Shown: positions 6,221-13,456 of the stretch, one piece after another | Position numbering within the stretch: position 1 is the stretch's first letter | Layout of the letters: each line of letters opens with the position of its first letter | Assembly (NCBI GenBank): GCA_934320655.1 | Contig: CAKRFN010000030.1 | Span: forward strand, 1 to 14,523 | Length of the DNA stretch: 14,523 bases | Source of the DNA: an uncultured Eubacterium sp. | Lineage (GTDB): Bacteria; Bacillota; Clostridia; Lachnospirales; Lachnospiraceae | Direction of reading: 5' to 3' | The notes under the pieces: model-generated | What the model saw: the letters and a program-made list of their open reading frames with translations, nothing else | Databases searched by the model: none | What the model was told of the DNA's origin: nothing | Translations under genes and position numbers: made by a program

Positions 6221-7792
6221 TTAAAATCTCATCACGCGCCGGTAACTAAGCAGGGCGAGCACCAGCGCAAGCCCCGTCACCGCAAGCGACAGAAGATTCG
6301 CATTCATATGCAGCCCCAGCACAACGACCAGAACCACCACGCCCATCGTCACAAACATATTCGGGAGCAGATAAAGCGTGACTGCTGCGCCCTGCTTTAC
6401 CACCTCGATCTCATTTTCCCAGTCCAGACGCATATATTTTACTCCGCAGACACAGCCCCATGCGGTAGAAAAGCAGCAAAGCGCAAGGATCTCCGCAACG
6501 TAAATGATGCCATTCACAAGCGGTACGCCCGCCGAAAGCGACAGGCAGATGGTGGAAAACACCCCGGCTGGAACTGTCAGACACAGATTGAACAGCATCT
6601 TTCCCTGATAAATCTGCTTTTTTTTGATCGGCAGGCTCTGCAAAATCCAATAATTTTTACCCTCTAAGGACGGTGAACAGGCAGTCGTTGCAACCATGCC
6701 AACCAGAAAATACACAATCAGCGGAATCGCCGGAAATAGTATTTCTGCCGAAACCGGTGCACCTTTGAGCATCACCTGCATCAGTTTGTCAAAATTAACA
6801 AACAGCGACACCAATATTTCACCCATGCTTCCATTGATCATATAGACCTGTGAGCCGAGCATCCGTTTCCATTCCTTGTACGCGATGGCAGTTACCACGC
6901 TGTGCTTCTTCTGTACCGTCATCCGATAGGTCTTTGACGCGGCATGTGATTTCAATGCCGAATTCAGCTCTCGGTAATATCTGCCGACAATGCCAAAAAC
7001 CAGTTCAAACAATACCACTGATACCAGAAGCAAAAGCAGCATATCCCATACAGCGAACTCCCGGACCGCACCGGAAAACCATGCGATCGGCAGATAGATC
7101 CTGCCCGCATGTTCGATGCTGTCAGATGCCTGCTGCAGCACCTACCCCGTGTCCCCACTCCTGATCAGCACATCTATGATGTACTGGCTCGAAAAGCAGA
7201 GTATGACAAACGCAAATGTCAGCACCATCTGAATGATATTTTTCAGTCTGAATCCGGCACTCACTTTTACGATCAGGAATCCGATAAAAGCAGCGGCTAA
7301 CATCGGAATCACCGGCAGCACAAACGTCAGCAGTATCCATACCGGATATACAAGCAGATGCGGCTTCGCAAAAATTCCGTATCCGATCATCATCGCCAAC
7401 GAAATCGATACATACCACGGCAGACTCGCCACGTACATATATAAAAACTTGTCCGCGGCGATCGTCTTTGTCTCAAACGGAAGTGACATCAGCATATCGT
7501 ATTCCTTAAAAGCAAACAAATATCCGTTTGACTTGAAAAAGGTGAACAGAAATGCCAGCACGGAAACGGTTGCCGCACAGAGCACCGGAACGCAGTCAAT
7601 GAGCCCCAGCACGCCATAGCCCACACAGGCAGCAATGCTATAAACCATAAGCATAAGATAAAGTATGCATACACCGGCAAAGCCTGCGATCGCCTTATTT
7701 TTTGCCCTTTTATCCGTGGAGTATTTCATTTTATTGATTCTGCTCGTGGACAGCAGCAGTGTCCGGAGCAGCAACACCCTTTTACGACTCAT
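6221..7792 (-). pseudogene. ABC-2 type exporter permease interrupted by an in-frame TAG
   Basis: Together the two halves make one polytopic permease of about 523 codons, the usual size for this Lachnospiraceae ABC-2 permease. The N-half (7145-7792, 216 residues) starts at ATG 7792 with a GGAGG site, overlapping the ATPase gene by 11 bases. The TAG codon at 7142-7144 ends it at SGDTG. Reading continues in the same frame with VLQQASDSIEHAGRIYLP to the stop at 6221. No base is gained or lost, so this is a pure nonsense change. The GTG right after TAG has no ribosome site. Conserved-looking stretches occur on both sides (MLMSLPFETK before; SPSLEGKNYWILQSLP and MRLDWENEIEV after). The hydrophobic run after INGSMGEILVSLF seems short for a helix. 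Either the gene is inactive, or TAG is read through, or the halves act as two chains. Confidence 0.75.
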
Positions 7793-8501
7793 TGACAACC
7801 TCCATAAATACGCTCTCCAAAGATTGCCCGTGGGTCAGCTCCTCCATCGTTCCCGAAGCAATCAGCTGTCCCTTTTTGATAATGGCAGCCTTGTTACACA
7901 GCTTTTCTGCGACCTCCAGCACATGTGTGGAGAAAAAGACTGCTGCCCCTTTCCGGCACATCTCATGCATAATCTCTTTCAAAATAAAGGCTGCCTTTGG
8001 ATCAAGCCCTACGAACGGCTCATCCATCACCATCAGCTTCGGTTCATGGATCAAAGCCGAAATAATGGCGACCTTCTGTTTCATACCGTGGGAGTAGGAG
8101 GAAATCAGATCTCCGAGCGCCTCCGTGATCTCAAACATATCGCCGTATTTTTTTATGCGCTCCTCCCGCTCTGCCGCGCTGATGTCAAACACATCCGCCA
8201 CAAAATTAAGGTATTGGATACCGGTCAGATTCTCATACAGATCCGGATTGTCCGGTATGTACGCGGTGATCCTTTTGCATGCCAACGCATCGGTTTTGAC
8301 GGACTTTCCGTCGATCAGGATCTCGCCATCCGTAAAGTCCAGCACACCGACAATCGCACGGATCGTCGTGGATTTTCCGGCGCCGTTATGACCGATAAAG
8401 CCATAAATATCCCCCGGCTCCACTACAAGTGACACATTGTCGGCTGCCTTTTTATTCCCTCCGTAGATCTTTGAATAATTCTTAATTTCCAATACTGCCA
8501 T
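7782..8501 (-). CDS. ABC transporter ATP-binding protein
   Basis: The 239-residue cytoplasmic ATPase powers the permease that follows it. Motifs run in order: Walker A GHNGAGKST near residue 38, Q-loop region around YIPDNPDLYENL, signature SYSHGMKQK near 135, Walker B LMVMDEP near 156, and the switch His in FFSTHVLE near 189. It is of the ABC-2/drug and peptide exporter class (CcmA-like). An ATG at 8516 exists, but ATG 8501 has AAAGGAG directly upstream, so 8501 is chosen. The stop codon overlaps the permease start by 11 bases, so they are translationally coupled. Its own sequence shows no damage, although its partner carries a nonsense codon, so transport activity is doubtful. The substrate is unknown. 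Confidence 0.92.
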   Translation of the reverse strand: MAVLEIKNYSKIYGGNKKAADNVSLVVEPGDIYGFIGHNGAGKSTTIRAIVGVLDFTDGEILIDGKSVKTDALACKRITAYIPDNPDLYENLTGIQYLNFVADVFDISAAEREERIKKYGDMFEITEALGDLISSYSHGMKQKVAIISALIHEPKLMVMDEPFVGLDPKAAFILKEIMHEMCRKGAAVFFSTHVLEVAEKLCNKAAIIKKGQLIASGTMEELTHGQSLESVFMEVVNES

Positions 8502-8529
8502 AGCTGCTCCTTTCATTCCCTCTTAACCT

Positions 8530-8557
8530 TATATACCAATTCCGATGGCTTTGTCTA
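8530..8557 (-). promoter_or_regulatory. Probable promoter of the ABC exporter genes
   Basis: On the minus strand TAGACA (8552-8557, 5/6 to the -35) and TATATA (8530-8535, 4/6 to the -10) are 16 bases apart, leaving a leader of about 20 bases before the start at 8501. It lies in the 108-base gap after the AAA ATPase gene. No T-rich hairpin was seen in that gap, so read-through from the upstream gene is possible. Confidence 0.45.
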
Positions 8558-8624
8558 CCTGTAACCGACTGACATGCACAGAACAGCAACTAAGATGCAT
8601 CCTGGATCCTGTTTCTTAAAATCC

Positions 8625-9923
8625 CTAAATACAAAATGCCGCATATAGCGGAACGATTTTTTTATCATCCTCAAAGCCAAAATTTTTTGCTGACAGTTTC
8701 AGGGCATAAGCCGGATGATAAGCATTCATATAGAATTTCAGGCTTTTTGCCCGCGTGTTGTCCGCCGATTTGACCTCTACCGGTATGAGCTGCCCTTCAC
8801 GCTGGATAATAAAATCAATCTCCGCCCCGCGCTCTGACTCCCAGTAATAGGTGCGGTAACCGTTGATCGATAGCTGTACATTGACATAATTTTCAGCCAT
8901 GCCGCCCTTGAAATCATCCAGCTCGTCGATCATGTAGAGAATGTCATTCGCCACCAGATCCTTTTTTGCACAGAGCAGCCCCAGATCCGAGACATAGATT
9001 TTAAATGCATCAATATTCCTGTAATTCTCCAGTGGTTTCCTGATCTGTTCCACACGGTAAACCTGCGACACAATGCCGGACAACTGCAACCATTCAATCG
9101 CATTTTCAAACTCCGCAGCGCGTCCGCCTTTTTTGATCAGCTTATATTGGAACCGCGTATTTTTCTTGGAAAGCTGAACCGTGATATTATCGTATACCAG
9201 TCTCGTCTTTTTGATCTCGTTCAAATGATTATATTTGCTCATGTCGTTCAAATAACTGGTCAGAATCGTATCCTGCGTATGCCGCACTAAAATATAATCT
9301 TTTGTCTCCGCAAACTGCAGCACGCATTCCGGCATCCCACCAACAACCAGATACTGCCTGTAATACTGCATCGCCGCATCATGCAATGCCGCCGGCAGAG
9401 GCTGATTTGTTTCAAAGCTTTGTCTGATCCGGTCAACCAGTTCCTTTTCTCCCAATGCGAGCAAAAATTCCTCCATATCCATTGGATACATGGTCTTCAT
9501 ATCCACTTTACCGACCGGAAATGAGAATTTTGCCCGATTGACCGCCACGCCAAGCAGACTGCCTGCCACAATGATGTGATAGTCCGGCGCCTGCTCACAA
9601 AAGTATTTCAGGCTGGTCAATGCCCGCTCGCAAAGCTGCACTTCGTCAAATACAATCAGCGTCTTTTCCCGCACAATCGTCTGTCCCGCTATGTGCGACA
9701 AAACAGGTATCAGGTAATCGGGACTGATATTTTCCTCAAACGTTTCACCCAGCTTTGGGTTTGTCTCAAAATTGAAGTACGCCACATGCTCATAGTGGGT
9801 ACGTCCAAACTCCAAAACGGAATAGGTTTTTCCAACCTGTCTTGCCCCCTGCAAAATCAAGGGTTTGCGGTGCTCTTTTTCTTTCCATTCTTCTAAAAAA
9901 GCCATTACTTTCCGATACATCAT
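8625..9923 (-). CDS. AAA_14 / DUF4143 ATPase
   Basis: A 432-residue protein of the widespread AAA_14-DUF4143 family. The N-terminal P-loop ATPase has Walker A GARQVGKT (about residues 26-33), Walker B TLIVFDEVQ (about 88-96) and sensor-like IIVAGSLLG. The C-terminal DUF4143 region carries a PD-(D/E)XK nuclease-like core, GAEIDFI followed by LIPVEVKSA (about 383-405). The family is common, often strain-variable and of unproved function; a transferred defence or regulatory role has been suggested but not settled. Start ATG 9923 (or the adjacent ATG 9920) follows GAGGAGGGTGA. It is a single-gene unit behind a perfect inverted repeat (9959-9998) that overlaps its promoter. Sequence and length look intact. 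Confidence 0.9.
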   Translation of the reverse strand: MMYRKVMAFLEEWKEKEHRKPLILQGARQVGKTYSVLEFGRTHYEHVAYFNFETNPKLGETFEENISPDYLIPVLSHIAGQTIVREKTLIVFDEVQLCERALTSLKYFCEQAPDYHIIVAGSLLGVAVNRAKFSFPVGKVDMKTMYPMDMEEFLLALGEKELVDRIRQSFETNQPLPAALHDAAMQYYRQYLVVGGMPECVLQFAETKDYILVRHTQDTILTSYLNDMSKYNHLNEIKKTRLVYDNITVQLSKKNTRFQYKLIKKGGRAAEFENAIEWLQLSGIVSQVYRVEQIRKPLENYRNIDAFKIYVSDLGLLCAKKDLVANDILYMIDELDDFKGGMAENYVNVQLSINGYRTYYWESERGAEIDFIIQREGQLIPVEVKSADNTRAKSLKFYMNAYHPAYALKLSAKNFGFEDDKKIVPLYAAFCI

Positions 9924-9949
9924 TCACCCTCCTCGGTTATGATGCTATT

Positions 9950-9955
9950 ATTATA
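9950..9955 (-). promoter_or_regulatory. Extended -10 promoter of the AAA ATPase gene
   Basis: On the minus strand TATAAT is preceded by TGT, giving an extended -10 (TGnTATAAT). The expected -35 slot (about 9973-9978) has no match to consensus and falls at the centre of the inverted repeat 9959-9998. Transcription would start near 9943, about 20 bases before the start codon. Confidence 0.5.
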
Positions 9956-9958
9956 ACA

Positions 9959-9998
9959 AAAATTCGTGTAAAAATACATATATTTTTACACGAATTTT
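9959..9998. repeat. Perfect 18-bp inverted repeat, operator or terminator
   Basis: AAAATTCGTGTAAAAATA (9959-9976) and its exact complement (9981-9998) flank a 4-base loop CATA. A degenerate third half-site, CTACATGAATATT at 10007-10019, matches the right arm segment 9986-9998 in 10 of 13 bases at a 21-bp step. The repeat lies between the AraC gene end (10029) and the ATPase start (9923), and its centre coincides with the ATPase -35 position. It could serve as a terminator for the AraC gene, since the minus-strand arm ends in five T residues, but the extra half-site in helical phase favours a protein-binding site. Confidence 0.7.
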
Positions 9999-10028
9999 AC
10001 ATTATTCTACATGAATATTTTTTAATTC

Positions 10029-10898
10029 CTATTTTAACGGAAAACAAATATCGATCTCCATATAGCCGTCTTCCCCCACCTGCCGGTAAATATCAAAAAT
10101 CGGCCGCTCATCCATCTGATTGCCGGTGCGGGAGAGCCACCTGCAGAAAATCTCCTGATACACCATAAACAGGAACTGCGGGAAACCTTTGAAATGATAC
10201 ACCGCATACTTTCCGCCGTCCAAGGTGTGTGTAAAAATGTCTGTATGCCCGCTCAATGCCGGATGATCCGGCGCGATCGTCTGGCACAGCTCATACATAC
10301 AGTTGTCCTCGTCCGTGATCGACGGATCATCGATCGTACACTCGATATAGACCGTATCCTTTGCTGCCAGATGCTCATATTTTTCGATAAATCTGCACCA
10401 CTCTTCCGGCAGATTATGATAATTGCCCCGCTTTCGCTCATAAATCACGGTAAACTCAGGCAGATGCTCGATCGTGATCCGCTTTTCCGCCGCATCCAGT
10501 TCATCCAACGTGATCCCATGCGAAAAAGAACTCGCCTCCACCATCTGCTCGCTGGCTTTGCGAAACGCTGCGGGCGAAAGATCCAGATGCTTCTTAAACG
10601 CAGTCGCAAAATTTGACGAAGAATACCCGTATTCTCCGCCAATCTCTGTGATGCTTTTCTCTTTTTCTACTTTCAGGCGCCATGCGCTGCGCTCTAAGCG
10701 CACGCGCTTGATAAACTGATACAACGCCTCGTCCGTATCCTCTTTAAACATGCGGGTCAGGTGGTATCTGGAATACGAACAGTGGCGCGCCACATCATCC
10801 ACCGTAAGATCCTCATCGATATGGTCAAAGATGTAGTTAATTGCCTGATTGATAACCGCACTCCGTATAGTAGTGCTGATCTGCTCCCTGTGCTCCAT
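10029..10898 (-). CDS. AraC family regulator with GyrI-like effector-binding domain
   Basis: The 289-residue protein is built DNA-binding domain first: the AraC double helix-turn-helix covers residues ~15-112 (INYIFDHIDEDLTVDDVARH, then ITEIGGEYGYSSSNFATAFKKHLDLSPAAFRK). A GyrI/AraC_E_bind small-molecule domain covers ~130-289 (IEHLPEFTVIYERKRGNY, DGGKYAVYHFKGF, MEIDICFPLK at the end). This layout is that of Rob- and SoxS-like or multidrug-sensing regulators that bind lipophilic compounds. The start ATG at 10898 follows AGAGGG and lies 62 bases inside the 3' end of the MATE gene, so the two are co-transcribed and the regulator likely senses what the pump exports. It probably controls the MATE promoter near 12290; that is inference. 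Confidence 0.9.
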   Translation of the reverse strand: MEHREQISTTIRSAVINQAINYIFDHIDEDLTVDDVARHCSYSRYHLTRMFKEDTDEALYQFIKRVRLERSAWRLKVEKEKSITEIGGEYGYSSSNFATAFKKHLDLSPAAFRKASEQMVEASSFSHGITLDELDAAEKRITIEHLPEFTVIYERKRGNYHNLPEEWCRFIEKYEHLAAKDTVYIECTIDDPSITDEDNCMYELCQTIAPDHPALSGHTDIFTHTLDGGKYAVYHFKGFPQFLFMVYQEIFCRWLSRTGNQMDERPIFDIYRQVGEDGYMEIDICFPLK

Positions 10899-12228
10899 CC
10901 TGCATCCCTCTTTTCATGCTGTTTTGCTGCTTTTTGAACAGCCATGTTGACACGATCGCTGTCAAAACCTCCGTACACGGTGCTGCCAGCCACACGCCGG
11001 TCATGCCAAGTACCGCCGGAAGAATCAGTGTAAACGCCAGCAACAGTACGATTCCCCTGAGCGCGGAGATCAGTGCCGATGACTTCGCATCCCCGCAGCT
11101 CGTAAAGTACATGGAACCGATCACATCATAGCCCATCACAACAAATGTCACCGCGTAGATCCGGAATCCCGATGCCACCATATCTGCTACGTGACTGCTG
11201 CAGCCGAACATTCCCGCATATGTTCCGCCTGCGAGGAAAAAGACACCTGCCACCACAATGCCTGCTGCCAGCAGAATCCCATTTGTGATCTTTCGGATCG
11301 CCACAGCGGTCTCTGTCTCCCGTGCGCCCCAGCAGATGCTGACCAGCGGACTGATGCCCTGTCCAAAGCCGATACAGATCATGCTGTAGCCATACACAAC
11401 AAAGCCAAGAATCGTAAACGCCGCCACGCCCTCGGCTCCTACATACTTCATCAGCACATAGTTAAATGCAAACATCGATATGGCGCTCGCCATCTCACCG
11501 ATAAACTCCGAAGAACCGTTAAAAAACATCTCACGGTTGATCTGACGGTCAAACACAAAGCGGTGAAATCTGATGCCTGCGCTCCGGCTCAGGAAATAGC
11601 CAAGCTGAATCAGCGCGGTAACGACCTGTACGATGAGAGATCCGAGCGCGCTGCCCTGTATCCCCATCCCCATGACTGCTACAAACATGTAATCCAGCAC
11701 TACATTCAGGATGCATCCCGCAATGCTCACAAGCATACACAGCTGCGGCTTGCCATCCACACGGATAAACATGCCAAAGATTGTTCCGAGCACCATGAGC
11801 GGATAAGTAAACAGCATGATCCGGTAATACGCGGTAAAATAGCCTGCCAGACTGCCATCTGCCCGCAGAACGTGAAGAATCGGCGTAAACAGCGCACCTA
11901 CAAGCAGCGAAACCAGCACACAGACAACGAGTGCTGTCGCCATCGTCTGCGAAAACACTTCATTGGCGGTTCGTCTGTCTCCTGCTCCGAGCAGCCTGCC
12001 GCAGATCACGGAACCGCCCACGCCTACGCATAATCCCATACCCAGATAAAAATACAGGATCGGCAGCCCCAGATTGATCGCTGCCAATGCCTGCTCGCCT
12101 ACATAGTTTCCGGTAAAATAGCCATCCGTGATCGTGATGATCGTCTGCAACAGCATCGCTATAATACTCGGAATCGAAAACTGAAGAATCGTTTTCAGTT
12201 TGTTTTGTTTGATTCGTTTCATATCCAT
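10837..12228 (-). CDS. MATE family efflux transporter paired with AraC regulator
   Basis: The protein has 463 residues from the chosen start and about twelve membrane helices, a typical MATE antiporter of the MepA-like group. Recognisable parts are LQFSIPSIIAMLLQTIITITDGYFTGNYVG at the N-terminus, GMGIQGSALGSLIVQVVTAL, and the second-half GFGQGISPLVSICWGARE motif. An in-frame ATG exists at 12291, but that codon overlaps a perfect TATAAT (12290-12295). The ATG at 12228 has GGAG eight bases upstream and begins MDMKRIKQNK, a normal MATE cytoplasmic start, so 12228 is preferred. The C-terminal tail (NSMKRGMQDGAQGADQHYY) is coded over the start of the AraC gene. The pump and the effector-sensing AraC form an inducible-efflux pair; the substrate is unknown. 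Confidence 0.9.
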   Translation of the reverse strand: MDMKRIKQNKLKTILQFSIPSIIAMLLQTIITITDGYFTGNYVGEQALAAINLGLPILYFYLGMGLCVGVGGSVICGRLLGAGDRRTANEVFSQTMATALVVCVLVSLLVGALFTPILHVLRADGSLAGYFTAYYRIMLFTYPLMVLGTIFGMFIRVDGKPQLCMLVSIAGCILNVVLDYMFVAVMGMGIQGSALGSLIVQVVTALIQLGYFLSRSAGIRFHRFVFDRQINREMFFNGSSEFIGEMASAISMFAFNYVLMKYVGAEGVAAFTILGFVVYGYSMICIGFGQGISPLVSICWGARETETAVAIRKITNGILLAAGIVVAGVFFLAGGTYAGMFGCSSHVADMVASGFRIYAVTFVVMGYDVIGSMYFTSCGDAKSSALISALRGIVLLLAFTLILPAVLGMTGVWLAAPCTEVLTAIVSTWLFKKQQNSMKRGMQDGAQGADQHYYTECGYQSGN

Positions 12229-12258
12229 CGTCGCATCTCCTTTTCCAACTCCTGTTCC

Positions 12259-12314
12259 GATACCTTTCCGGTATCTGTTACCGAACTCCATTATAGAGAT
12301 GCAGCGATCATGAT
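12259..12314 (-). promoter_or_regulatory. Promoter and leader of the MATE-AraC operon
   Basis: On the minus strand TATAAT (12290-12295) is a perfect -10 with no recognisable -35 at the usual spacing, as in activator-dependent promoters. The -35 slot is overlapped by the palindrome ATCATGAT (12307-12314), a candidate AraC contact. In the leader, GATACC (12259-12264) and GGTATC (12270-12275) form a 6-bp inverted repeat with a 5-base loop, between the start point and the ribosome site. Confidence 0.5.
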
Positions 12315-12363
12315 ACTTCTGAATTTGTGCTATGACGAAGTAGATTTTATTTCTTCTCTTCCT

Positions 12364-12594
12364 TTAAATCTCAGCCTGAACAATATGTCCAAAATTCATT
12401 TCATCCCTGAACAGATCATATACATAGGCAGGACTTTCACGATATAATCCGGTTTCCTGATCCTGTAATTTTTCAAACACCTCGGAATTATAGAACCGGT
12501 TCATTGCCTCGTCGCATTCCAAACACTGATCTTCAACAATCAGACCTATGACATCCTGTGTCATATACTCAACTAACTGTTCCTGTATACTCAT
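12364..12594 (-). CDS. Small conserved-type protein of the DUF3791/DUF3990 cassette
   Basis: A 76-residue acidic, cysteine-bearing, soluble protein (MSIQEQLVEYMTQDVIGL ... SPAYVYDLFRDEMNFG). The ATG at 12594 directly abuts the TAA of the DUF3990 remnant, and GAAAGGTGG lies upstream as ribosome site. I recognise small proteins of this kind, with TQDV-type N-terminus and LYRESxAYVYDL end, as the usual third gene after DUF3791 and DUF3990 in Clostridia. No function is established. Its frame is intact although its neighbour is wrecked. It could be an antitoxin-like or accessory partner of the DUF3990 protein; that is inference. Codons are more AT-rich than in the flanking MATE and MerR genes. Confidence 0.7.
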   Translation of the reverse strand: MSIQEQLVEYMTQDVIGLIVEDQCLECDEAMNRFYNSEVFEKLQDQETGLYRESPAYVYDLFRDEMNFGHIVQAEI

Positions 12595-12847
12595 TTAATT
12601 TTCCACCTTTCTCAACAGTCTGATTCCCTTTTCTGTATGAAATGAATATTGCGAAGAAGTTTTTTTATAAATCATGCCCACTCTTCCGATGTCTGTTCTC
12701 CAAAATCTTTGAAACTCTTATTGCCATCCGCTCTGCCTGCTCTTTGATATCCGTTAGATAAAAACCTGTCCCAAAGTCTTTATTCGGTCTGCACATTGCA
12801 AGATTGATGCTATCTATCCAAACATTGCTCCCATGATACAGATTCAT
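12595..12847 (-). pseudogene. DUF3990 (ADP-ribosyltransferase-like), gutted by internal deletions
   Basis: DUF3990 proteins are about 150-170 residues and, as I recall, belong to the ADP-ribosyltransferase clan. The N-terminus is intact from ATG 12847 (GGAGGAAGG ribosome site, 4-base ATGA overlap with DUF3791): MNLYHGSN, then DFGTGFYLTDIKEQAERMA, containing the ART-like YHG and G-x-G-F-Y elements. It runs into a stop at 12665 after only ~61 codons. The rest survives as islands in other frames: FGEQTSEEWA (about 12676-12705, frame ending TGA) and GMIYKKTSSQYSFHTEKG ... RKVEN ending at TAA 12595-12597, which is the usual C-terminus. The central part between these islands, roughly 90 residues including the region expected to carry the catalytic Glu, is missing. 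Activity is very unlikely. Confidence 0.75.
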
Positions 12848-13062
12848 AACCTTCCTCCATTCCGCCTGCACAATAATTCCATATCTTCTATTACATTTTC
12901 CAAAGACAAAATATGCTCTGCCTCATAATTTTCTTTTAAAAATTCGATCGCTTTAAACTGAAATAAATATTGGAATGCTTCTTTGGCACTGATATGATAC
13001 TTCCATGCAAATTCATTCACACATGCAACTATAAAGTTAATCACTTTCTTTTGCTCGCTCAT
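12844..13062 (-). CDS. DUF3791 domain protein
   Basis: A 72-residue soluble helical protein: MSEQKKVINFIVACVNEFAW, then the ISAKEAFQYLFQFKAIEFL segment that characterises DUF3791, ending in NVIEDMELLCRRNGG. Starts at GTG 13086 and ATG 13068 are also in frame. A GGGGAG ribosome site lies 10 bases before ATG 13062 and only 4 before ATG 13068, so either ATG is possible. It is the first gene of a three-gene unit with DUF3990 and the 76-residue protein, and its stop overlaps the DUF3990 start (ATGA). DUF3791 is regularly found beside DUF3990 and is a plausible antitoxin or specificity partner; no function is proved. The gene appears complete. Confidence 0.8.
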   Translation of the reverse strand: MSEQKKVINFIVACVNEFAWKYHISAKEAFQYLFQFKAIEFLKENYEAEHILSLENVIEDMELLCRRNGGRL

Positions 13063-13097
13063 ATACATCACGCTCCCCAAATTCACATATTGATCAT

Positions 13098-13103
13098 ATT
13101 ATA
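13098..13103 (-). promoter_or_regulatory. Extended -10 promoter of the DUF3791 cassette
   Basis: On the minus strand TGGTATAAT gives a perfect -10 with the TGn extension, about 24 bases upstream of the GGGGAG ribosome site. No good -35 is seen at 16-18 bases. The 49-base gap to the unrecognised gene at 13136 leaves little room for more. Confidence 0.5.
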
Positions 13104-13135
13104 CCACTATACGCATCATACAATCTATGCTGTTT

Positions 13136-13456
13136 CTATCCCCTATCATATACCGATTTTAAATATATTTCCACCGGTTCACCGATAAAATGCAGCCGCA
13201 CTGCGACAGCCTCCGCTCTTTGCAGCAGCCCCTTCATGGCATCCGGCAGCAGCATCACCTTAACATTGCCCTCACCTCTATTCTGAATATCAATGCAAAT
13301 GCCAAAGTCATAAACAATCATTACACCGGTGAATCCTTTGGATCCGCAATACATCACAAGATTGTTTTTAGCTCTGATTCCGGACAAACAACGCTCCTCA
13401 TTGGATTTGAACGTTGCTTCATTCTCACTGAAAGAAAGCCATTTTATTGCCAACAC
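13136..13456 (-). CDS. Unrecognised protein, start uncertain, possibly 5'-truncated
   Basis: I do not recognise this protein. The 106 residues counted from GTG 13456 contain an alternating hydrophobic pattern (NNLVMYCGSKGFTGVMIVYD, FGICIDIQN) and an amphipathic helix (DAMKGLLQRAEAVAVRL), which suggests a small alpha/beta soluble domain. There is no ribosome site before GTG 13456 or TTG 13453. The same frame stays open back to a TAA at 13529-13531, and the extra codons read like protein, including a cysteine cluster CKNSCCKC (about 13454-13480), but contain no ATG. The gene may thus have lost its 5' end, or it may start at a rare codon. Base composition is AT-rich like the DUF3791 cassette next to it and unlike the MerR gene upstream. 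Confidence 0.5.
   Translation of the reverse strand: MLAIKWLSFSENEATFKSNEERCLSGIRAKNNLVMYCGSKGFTGVMIVYDFGICIDIQNRGEGNVKVMLLPDAMKGLLQRAEAVAVRLHFIGEPVEIYLKSVYDRG

Noticed and set aside
7665..8432. 255-codon plus-strand ORF
   Set aside because: Antisense to the ABC ATPase and permease, both of which have clear motifs; its sequence shows no domain.
9959..9998. CRISPR repeat or insertion-sequence end
   Set aside because: There is one palindrome with a single degenerate extra half-site, no spacers, no transposase and no target duplication.
11191..12033. 280-codon plus-strand ORF
   Set aside because: It lies wholly antisense to the MATE gene, has charged low-order composition rich in His, Lys and Arg typical of a shadow frame, and has no ribosome site.
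12665..12871. Complete small 68-residue gene
   Set aside because: The good start is ATG 12847, and the last residues are an out-of-frame run; the true C-terminus continues in other frames to 12595.
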